Below are positions 1 to 4,049 of a stretch of DNA of 5,166 nt, in pieces (within the stretch, counting starts at the first letter, position 1; every line of letters begins with the position of its first letter). Source of the DNA: Candidatus Tectimicrobiota bacterium. GTDB lineage: Bacteria; UBA8248. The stretch is taken from assembly GCA_016184445.1 (NCBI GenBank), contig JACPCT010000309.1, positions 1 to 5,166 of the forward strand. The letters run 5' to 3'. A model generated the notes under the pieces. That model saw only the letters and a list, made by a program, of their open reading frames with translations. It was not told the origin of the DNA and ran no database searches. The translations under genes were made by a program, and so were the position numbers.

Positions 1-98
1 AAGGGCCGGCCCCGGAGGTTCTCGGTGTACCAGGCGGGGCGGGGCAGGCTGCCCGTGATGGTGGTGGCGACGGCGAGGTCTTTCGTCGCGGTGTACAT
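1..98 (-). CDS. MetE-like zinc methyltransferase paralogue, N-terminal fragment
   Basis: Only the first 32 codons lie in the window; the rest runs off the left edge. The start is an ATG read from position 98 on the minus strand, with an AAGGAG Shine-Dalgarno (complement of 104-109) five bases upstream. The peptide carries TTITGSLPRPAWYTENLRG, the counterpart of the substrate-binding TTIGSFPQT stretch of the MetE catalytic domain. It differs from the start of the neighbouring gene at 260-1435 at only four of 32 residues (K9A, L10V, P11A, V18L), and 89 of 98 bases match without a gap. It is therefore a tandem paralogue and should share that gene's fold and zinc chemistry, but its metal ligands lie outside the window. 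It follows the other MetE-like gene in the same direction after 161 bases and is probably the third gene of the amidohydrolase operon. Whether the full gene is intact cannot be seen. Confidence 0.85.
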   Translation of the reverse strand, partial: MYTATKDLAVATTITGSLPRPAWYTENLRGRP

Positions 99-174
99 GG
101 GGTCTCCTTGGCGCGGCGCTTGCGGGCTAGGTGAGTAATCCAAACGCGTGGTTCACGGCGGGGCCCGGCTCTGC

Positions 175-197
175 TCCCCCTCCCTTAGGGAGCGGGG
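175..197. repeat. GC-rich intergenic hairpin between the MetE-like paralogues
   Basis: CTCCC (180-184) and GGGAG (188-192) form a perfect five-base stem around a TTA loop. After one C-C mismatch (179/193) the stem continues with CCC (176-178) against GGG (194-196). No T-run follows on either strand, so it is not a textbook intrinsic terminator. It could stabilise a 3' end or cause partial attenuation between the two paralogues. The 17 bases at 176-192 recur at 3801-3817 with only two loop differences. A second small hairpin, CGGGC (227-231)/GCCCG (236-240), lies nearer the stop codon of the upstream gene. The rest of 99-259 shows no gene. Confidence 0.5.
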
Positions 198-259
198 ATG
201 GGCCGCGCGGGGCGTCTTTCCCCATCCGGGCATCCGCCCGACAAACAATCCGTGGAGAC

Positions 260-1435
260 CTATTCCTCGTCCGCCAGGGCGAAGCGGCTCTCGGCGGCGG
301 GGATGTGGGCCTCCGGGAGGCCCAGCTCCCGGCGGACGATGTTGGTGCCCCGGGTCAGCGCCACCATCTTGTAGAAGGCGTGGCGGCGGCTCATGCCCTC
401 CCGCCCGAAGCCGCAATCCGTCGAGACGCACAGCCGCTCGGGGGGGATGTGCCTCAGCGCCGTGCGGAGGAGGGCGGCCACCTCCTCGGGGCGCTCGACC
501 TGGAGGGTGTGGTGGTCGATCACCCCGATGGCGACCTTGGGCTTGGTGATCTCGCGCCCGATGGACTCGATGTCCGCCCCCTTGGTGGTGGCGCACTCGA
601 AGGTGAGCACGTCGGCGTCCAGCTCGTTCATGTACTCGAGGGCGGGCTCGTAGCGCTTGTTGATGTCGAAGGTGCGCTGCTGGGCGGGGTTGCCCCAGCA
701 GGTGTGGCACCAGAGCTCGAGCTTCTCGCGCAGGCCGCGCACGCTCTGGTTGAACCAGCGCACGCTCAGCTCGGCCTGGGCCGGGGCGTCCTTCTGGGTG
801 TAGTCCACCCGGTGGACCCAGGGCTCCTCCACCTGGAAGACCGCGGCCCCGGAGCCGGCCACGCGCAGGAACTCCTCCCGCATGATGGCGGAGAGGTCGG
901 CGAACATCTGCTCCCGATCCTTGTAGTGGCGGTTGGGGAGGAGGAGGGCGACCGTCTCGGGGCTGGCCACCCCGACCTTGACCGGCTTGGCGGTCATCTG
1001 CTGGGCCGAGCGCCACAGCTGGGGCAGCTCCAGGGGCCCCGGGCCGAGCTTGCCCGTCACCTGGGGCAGCGCCCAGGCTTCGAGCACCTCGAAGAGGATG
1101 TCCCCGGGCCGGGTGGTGTTCTTGCGGGCGGCCTCGCTCCGCCCCGTCTCGTAGCCGGTCACCCCCTGGAGGCGCTCCAGGGTGTAGTTCACCCAGGAGC
1201 GGCCGCCCACGTCGGTGTCGAAGCGGGCGTCCCCGTCGGTCACGATGTCGAGGCCCGCGCGCTCCTGGTCGCGGATGATGCAGGAGACGGCGTCGAGGTA
1301 CTGCTCGCGGAAGTTCTTCTCGGCCATCGCCACCCGGAAGGGCCGGCCCCGGAGGTTCTCGGTGTACCAGGCGGGGCGGGGCACGCTGCCCGTGATGGTG
1401 GTGGGGAGCTTCAGGTCCTTCGTGGCGGTGTACAT
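260..1435 (-). CDS. MetE catalytic-domain protein (cobalamin-independent methionine synthase II-like)
   Basis: A 391-residue cytosolic protein equivalent to the C-terminal half of MetE, without the N-terminal half of the ~750-residue enzyme. Near the start PTTITGSVPRP (11-21) matches the MetE TTIGSFP substrate loop. The zinc site is visible: H244 and C246 in CHTCWGN, E280 in LTFEC, and C341 in TDCGFGREGMSR. The 61-residue Glu-to-Cys spacing equals that of E. coli MetE (E665 to C726, from memory). FQVEEP (200-205) aligns with the MetE QIDEP strand but has Glu where MetE has Asp. The family moves methyl or alkyl groups onto a zinc-bound thiolate. Possibilities include core-MetE methionine synthase (corrinoid methyl donor), epoxyalkane:coenzyme M transferase-like enzymes, or another methyltransferase; the substrate cannot be read from sequence. 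The ATG has a GGAGG site six bases upstream (complement of 1442-1446). It starts 21 bases after the amidohydrolase stop, so the two are probably co-transcribed. A close paralogue follows. Confidence 0.9.
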   Translation of the reverse strand: MYTATKDLKLPTTITGSVPRPAWYTENLRGRPFRVAMAEKNFREQYLDAVSCIIRDQERAGLDIVTDGDARFDTDVGGRSWVNYTLERLQGVTGYETGRSEAARKNTTRPGDILFEVLEAWALPQVTGKLGPGPLELPQLWRSAQQMTAKPVKVGVASPETVALLLPNRHYKDREQMFADLSAIMREEFLRVAGSGAAVFQVEEPWVHRVDYTQKDAPAQAELSVRWFNQSVRGLREKLELWCHTCWGNPAQQRTFDINKRYEPALEYMNELDADVLTFECATTKGADIESIGREITKPKVAIGVIDHHTLQVERPEEVAALLRTALRHIPPERLCVSTDCGFGREGMSRRHAFYKMVALTRGTNIVRRELGLPEAHIPAAESRFALADEE

Positions 1436-1456
1436 GGTGAGCCTCCTCCCTCCCGG

Positions 1457-2452
1457 CTAGAGGCGGATGAGCTTCGCGGGGTTGGCGCGGAGGATCTTCT
1501 CTTGGTCGCCCGCGCTCAGGCCCGAGCCCTCGACGAAGTCCACCACCCGCTCCTGCATCATGTCGTAGGGGTAGTCCGTGCCGCAGACCACGTGGTCGGC
1601 GCCCACCTCCTGCACCAGCCAGCGCAGGCCCGAGTGGCTGAAGGTGATGACGTCGAAGTAGAGGTTCTTGAAGTAGTGGCGGGGCGGGTGCGGGGTGTGG
1701 ACCTTCGTCTCGGGGCGCTGCTCCCAGGCGTGCTGGATGCGCCCGATGGCCCAGGGGAGGTTGCCCCCGGCGTGGGCGAGGAAAACCTTGAGGCCTGGCC
1801 AGCGCTCGAAGTGGCCCGAGAGGATGAGCCGCGCCGCCGCCACGGTGGTGGCCAGCGGGTTCCCCACGCAGTTGGCCATGTAGTAGGGGAAGAGGGGCTT
1901 GAAGTCGGCGAAGTCGGGGTGGATGAAGACGAGGGCCCCGAGCCGCTCCGCCGCCTTCCAGAAGGCCTCGTACTGGGGCTCGTCCAGGGCGTGGGGGCCG
2001 ACCCGGTCGGCGATGATGCAGCCGAGCAGCCCCATCCCCATCGCCCGCTCGAGCTCCGCCGCCGCGGCCTCGCCCCCGTTCTGGAGGGGGACGTTGCCCA
2101 GGCCCCGGAAGCGGTCGGGGTGCTTCTGGCAGAAGCCCGCGATGCCGTCGTTCGTGACCCGGGAGACATGGTCCCCCGGGGGCCCCGCCATCCAGTAGAA
2201 GAAGGCGGGCGGGGGCGGGGAGACCAGGGCCATGTCGAGGCGGTCGGCCTTCATGTCCGCCAGCTTGCGCCCGGCGTCGCGGAGCTGCTGGCCCCACTTC
2301 TCCTGGGTCATGCGGCGGTTGTACTCGGAGGAGACGGGCGGGAAGAAGCCCTCGAAGCTGTCGGCGTGCTGGGGCCGGCGCCTGCGCTCGGCGGCGGCCA
2401 GCTCCTCGGCCTCGGGGATGTAGATGTGGTGATGGAGATCAATATTCGGCAA
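1457..2452 (-). CDS. ACMSD-like metal-dependent amidohydrolase (amidohydrolase 2 family)
   Basis: A 331-residue TIM-barrel hydrolase/decarboxylase of the family containing ACMSD, gamma-resorcylate decarboxylase and LigW. The metal-site motifs appear in order: H7 and H9 in IDLHHHIYIP, H178 in VFIHPDF, H227 in VFLAHAGGNLPW, and D293 in CGTDYPYD. Family-typical stretches are also present: RFRGLGNVPLQ (114-124), and ILRANPAKLIRL as the last twelve residues, like the usual NAAKL ending. Full length for the family, no signal peptide, so cytosolic. The start is a TTG at 2452-2450; it is the only start that keeps the essential HxH at residues 7-9 and has a strong AAAGGAG site seven bases upstream. 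It is the first gene of a probable operon with two MetE-like genes. The reaction may be decarboxylation of an aromatic acid or hydrolysis of a C-N or C-C bond; the substrate is unknown. Confidence 0.9.
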   Translation of the reverse strand: MPNIDLHHHIYIPEAEELAAAERRRRPQHADSFEGFFPPVSSEYNRRMTQEKWGQQLRDAGRKLADMKADRLDMALVSPPPPAFFYWMAGPPGDHVSRVTNDGIAGFCQKHPDRFRGLGNVPLQNGGEAAAAELERAMGMGLLGCIIADRVGPHALDEPQYEAFWKAAERLGALVFIHPDFADFKPLFPYYMANCVGNPLATTVAAARLILSGHFERWPGLKVFLAHAGGNLPWAIGRIQHAWEQRPETKVHTPHPPRHYFKNLYFDVITFSHSGLRWLVQEVGADHVVCGTDYPYDMMQERVVDFVEGSGLSAGDQEKILRANPAKLIRL

Positions 2453-2459
2453 GGCGAGT

Positions 2460-2466
2460 CTCCTTT
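2460..2466 (-). promoter_or_regulatory. Shine-Dalgarno site supporting the TTG start of the amidohydrolase
   Basis: On the minus strand these bases read AAAGGAG, seven bases before the TTG at 2452. The strength and spacing of the site justify the rare start codon, and the first residues read from it (MPNIDLHHH) contain the conserved metal-binding motif that any later start would lose. Confidence 0.7.
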
Positions 2467-2525
2467 CGAGTCTCGAGCGAAGGATCGGGGAGGATGGGGA
2501 GAAGGCCGGGGGCTCGGCCCCGCGG

Positions 2526-2556
2526 CCAGGGGAGAAGGGTATTCCCCCTTCCCTGG
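2526..2556. repeat. Bulged inverted repeat in the divergent promoter region
   Basis: CCAGGG (2526-2531) pairs with CCCTGG (2551-2556) and AAGGG (2535-2539) pairs with CCCTT (2546-2550), giving eleven base pairs with a three-base GAG bulge on one side and a TATTCC loop. It sits between the divergent amidohydrolase and MazG-like genes, 74 bases from the amidohydrolase start. In this position it could be an operator for a dimeric regulator or a leader hairpin of the minus-strand operon. There is no T-run, so a terminator is unlikely. The right arm contains CCCCCTTCCCT, a near-copy of the core of the hairpins at 176-192 and 3801-3817. Confidence 0.5.
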
Positions 2557-2564
2557 GGCGTCAA
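2536..2564 (-). promoter_or_regulatory. Candidate sigma70-type promoter for the amidohydrolase operon
   Basis: On the minus strand TTGACG (complement of 2559-2564; five of six to consensus) is followed after 17 bases by TACCCT (complement of 2536-2541; three of six). This would give a leader of about 75 bases ahead of the TTG start. The -10 and spacer overlap the inverted repeat at 2526-2556, so a protein bound there would block it. The -10 match is weak and GC-rich promoters are hard to call by eye. Confidence 0.3.
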
Positions 2565-2594
2565 ACCGGGGAGGGCCCTGGATTTCGGGCCGCG

Positions 2595-2624
2595 TTGACG
2601 GCGGGGGCGGGCGGGTGAGACACT
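2595..2624 (+). promoter_or_regulatory. Candidate sigma70-type promoter for the MazG-like/folE2 pair
   Basis: TTGACG (2595-2600) is followed after an 18-base G-rich spacer by GACACT (2619-2624), which keeps the A at position 2 and T at position 6 of the -10 consensus. The site lies about 60 bases before the MazG-like start, in the only A/T-enriched part of this stretch. It is divergent from the candidate promoter at 2536-2564. Confidence 0.35.
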
Positions 2625-2682
2625 ATTCCGCCAGGGCCGCGCCGCAGGGCGCGGGCGCCCCCCAGCGGAGGTCGATCGATCC

Positions 2683-3018
2683 GTGATGGATGAAGGCTCC
2701 TCGCGCCTTCCCCGCTCCTACGACGGTCTGCGGCACCTCCAGGGAGAGTTCGACGCCTACCAGCGGGCGGCGTTCCCCGAGCGGGAGCCCCGGTTCTTCG
2801 CGCTGGAGCTCGCGGGGGAGACGGGCGAGATCGCCAATCTGGAGAAGAAGGTCTGGAAAGGGCGCGAGGTGGAGGACGCCGCCTTCCCCGATGAGGCGGC
2901 CGACGTCCTCATCGCCCTGCTCAACTACGCGAACGCGCGCGGCATCGACCTCGCGCGGGCCGTCTCGGAGAAGATGGCGGAGATTGACCGCCGCCGGCTC
3001 CTTCATCCCGAACGCTGA
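2683..3018 (+). CDS. MazG-like nucleotide pyrophosphohydrolase
   Basis: A 111-residue, all-helical, single-domain protein of the MazG superfamily, whose members hydrolyse nucleoside triphosphates to the monophosphate and pyrophosphate using magnesium. The signature is clear: ELAGETGEIANLEKKVWKG (42-60) supplies the ExxE pair E46/E49, and DEAADVLIALLNYA (70-83) supplies the ExxD pair E71/D74. The 21-residue gap between the pairs suits the family. The length fits stand-alone MazG-like and dCTP-pyrophosphatase-like enzymes rather than the two-domain MazG. GTG at 2683 lies 11 bases after GGAGG (2667-2671); the next codon is ATG (2686), 14 bases away, so the start is uncertain by one residue. A broken folE2 follows 84 bases downstream on the same strand. 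It may act in nucleotide-pool cleaning or, by context only, on dihydroneopterin triphosphate. Confidence 0.85.
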   Translation: MMDEGSSRLPRSYDGLRHLQGEFDAYQRAAFPEREPRFFALELAGETGEIANLEKKVWKGREVEDAAFPDEAADVLIALLNYANARGIDLARAVSEKMAEIDRRRLLHPER

Positions 3019-3102
3019 GGGCCCCCGGGCGGCCTCATGGCGTCCGGCCCCTTGCGAGGCGGCCCCTTGATGGAAAGCCGGAGAGGAGAGGAAGCGCATC
3101 CC

Positions 3103-3754
3103 ATGGCCGGAACCCCCGCGGAATCCGCCGACCTCGCCGACGTCCAGGGCGGGGCGGACGATCGCAACGTCAAGATCAACAAGGTGGGCGTGAAGAACAT
3201 CCGCTACCCCATCGTGGTCCGCGACCGGGCCAAGAAGTTCCAGCACACGGTGGGGACAGTCGACATGTTCGTGGACCTGCCCCACCACTTCAAGGGCACC
3301 CACATGAGCCGCTTCCTCGAGGTGCTGAACGAGCACAACGGCCTCATCAGCGTGGACCTTTGTCCTGAGCGTGAAGGTGAACGTGGCCACCCTGTGCCCG
3401 TGCTCCAAGGAGATCAGCACCCGGGGGGCGCACAACCAGCGCGGCAACGTCCACATCAAGGTCCGCTTCGAGGGCGAGCTGTGGATCGAGGAGATCGTCG
3501 AGGTGGCCGAGGAGTCCGGGAGCTGCGCCCTCTACCCCATCCTCAAGCGTGAGGACGAGAAGTATGTGACCGAGAAGGCCTTCGACAACCCGCGCTTCGT
3601 CGAGGACGTGGTGCGCGAGGCGTCCCTCAGGCTGCGCCAGGACCCCCGCATCCGGTGGTTCCAGGTCCACGTCGAGAACTTCGAGTCCATCCACGACCAC
3701 AACGCCTACGCCTTCGTCGAGGAGTGGCGGGTGCCCCCGGCCAAGATGGGCTAG
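3103..3754 (+). pseudogene. folE2: GTP cyclohydrolase I type 2 (FolE2/GCYH-IB), internally deleted and frameshifted
   Basis: FolE2 converts GTP to 7,8-dihydroneopterin triphosphate, the first step of folate synthesis, in a metal-dependent T-fold enzyme. The N-terminal part (3103 to about 3358) reads DVQ..DDRNVKINKVGVKNIRYPI and then KGTHMSRFLEVLNEHNGLIS, both family hallmarks. The C-terminal part lies in another frame (about 3359-3754) and reads LCPCSKEIS, GAHNQR, LKREDEKYVTEKAF, NPRFVEDVVREA and ENFESIHDHNAYAF. The metal-site Cys, His and Glu region of the C-terminal part is therefore present. Missing between them is the usual middle, including the FPFF..K.APVSG strand, about 55-65 residues. 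The loss must be 3n+2 bases to explain the frame change; the pieces total about 216 codons against about 260-270 for the family. The first frame runs on uselessly to 3552. The start is the ATG at 3103, eight bases after a GAGAGGAAG purine run. Conserved codons on both sides indicate recent decay or an assembly error. Confidence 0.85.
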
Positions 3755-3808
3755 CGGGGAACCCCGGCGCGGCATCCTCGCGGGAAGCCCCGGCCGTATC
3801 CCCCCTCC

Positions 3809-3849
3809 CTCCGGGAGAGGGTTGCCGGAGCCGGCCGGAGCGATTTTTT
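3809..3849 (+). terminator. Candidate intrinsic terminator after folE2
   Basis: CTCCGG (3809-3814) can pair with CCGGAG at 3835-3840 or, alternatively, with 3825-3830; GCCG/CGGC (3824-3827/3832-3835) gives another short stem. Three bases after the distal arm is a run of six T (3844-3849). Placement 55-95 bases past the folE2 stop and before the metH promoter region fits termination. The stem is ambiguous and the hairpin is not tightly adjacent to the T-run, so confidence is limited. The upstream side also contains the repeated hairpin core at 3801-3817. Confidence 0.4.
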
Positions 3850-3861
3850 GAAAGATGTTCA

Positions 3862-3893
3862 TCCGCGCACCACTCGTGAGATTCCCACGCGGA
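3862..3893. other. Intergenic stem-loop upstream of metH
   Basis: TCCGCG (3862-3867) pairs perfectly with CGCGGA (3888-3893) around a 20-base loop that itself contains the palindrome CTCGTGAG (3873-3880). It lies before the candidate metH promoter, so it would act as DNA (an operator) if that promoter is the right one, or as RNA if transcription starts further upstream. No known riboswitch signature was recognised in it. Confidence 0.3.
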
Positions 3894-3942
3894 CGGATCC
3901 TATCGCCCATCGCGTCTTTTCCCGGGAAGCATTCCCAAGGGG

Positions 3943-3971
3943 CTGAAATCCGGCCCGAAATGTCCTATAAA
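3943..3971 (+). promoter_or_regulatory. metH: Candidate sigma70-type promoter for metH
   Basis: CTGAAA (3943-3948; four of six to the -35 consensus) and TATAAA (3966-3971; five of six to the -10) are separated by exactly 17 bases. TATAAA stands out in an otherwise G/C-dominated region. Transcription from here would give a leader of about 70 bases containing the hairpins described at 3980-4044. A perfect GGGAA/TTCCC hairpin (3924-3928/3932-3936) lies just upstream and could be a regulator site. Confidence 0.4.
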
Positions 3972-3979
3972 GGCGTGGC

Positions 3980-4044
3980 GGCCGCCCCCCCTGGGCGGAG
4001 GGAGCGGCCTGCGGATCGTTCTGCCGCGCCCCGCCCACGGGGAG
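3980..4044 (+). promoter_or_regulatory. metH: Structured metH leader with hairpin-sequestered Shine-Dalgarno
   Basis: The metH ribosome site GGGGAG (4039-4044), five bases before the ATG, is largely inside a perfect hairpin: CCCCG (4029-4033) against CGGGG (4038-4042) with a CCCA loop. Upstream, GGCCGC (3980-3985) pairs with GCGGCC (4004-4009), and its loop carries GGGCGG (3993-3998), an exact complement of CCGCCC (4031-4036). Pairing of those two would break the Shine-Dalgarno hairpin and free the site. This is visible as complementarity only. GC-rich DNA gives many chance matches, and no SAM, SAH or cobalamin riboswitch core was recognised. Confidence 0.35.
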
Positions 4045-4049
4045 TAACG

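Noticed and set aside
99..259. Intrinsic terminator between the two MetE-like genes
   Set aside because: The hairpins at 175-197 and 227-240 are not followed by a T-run on the minus strand, so the paralogues may still be co-transcribed.
153..2297. 714-codon minus-strand frame overlapping both minus-strand genes
   Set aside because: Rich in P, R, G and A with no recognisable motif; an alternate-frame shadow of the two real genes.
131..2686. 851-codon open frame on the plus strand
   Set aside because: It lies opposite the amidohydrolase and MetE-like genes, whose products have complete conserved motifs. The antisense translation is a low-complexity mix of G, A, V, L, H and E with no domain, as expected from strong G/C third-position bias.
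3070..3102. Earlier in-frame ATG at 3070 as the folE2 start
   Set aside because: It adds residues not typical of the family and lacks a good ribosome site, while the ATG at 3103 has a purine-rich Shine-Dalgarno run eight bases upstream.
3340..3380. Programmed ribosomal frameshift in folE2
   Set aside because: A frameshift alone could not restore the missing middle segment of about 55-65 residues, and there is no convincing slippery sequence at the junction.
2623..3459. 278-codon minus-strand frame opposite the MazG-like gene and folE2
   Set aside because: No motif, and it crosses two genes with clear family signatures on the plus strand.
3371..3754. Separate short gene starting with GTG at 3371
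   Set aside because: The frame-2 sequence is the C-terminal part of FolE2; there is no ribosome site before 3371, and FolE2-like residues (FVLS) continue upstream of the GTG.
3755..4049. Known SAH, SAM or cobalamin riboswitch ahead of metH
   Set aside because: I looked for the SAH-type CGAGG core, SAM motifs and the cobalamin GCCACTG box and did not see them; only generic GC-rich hairpins are present.
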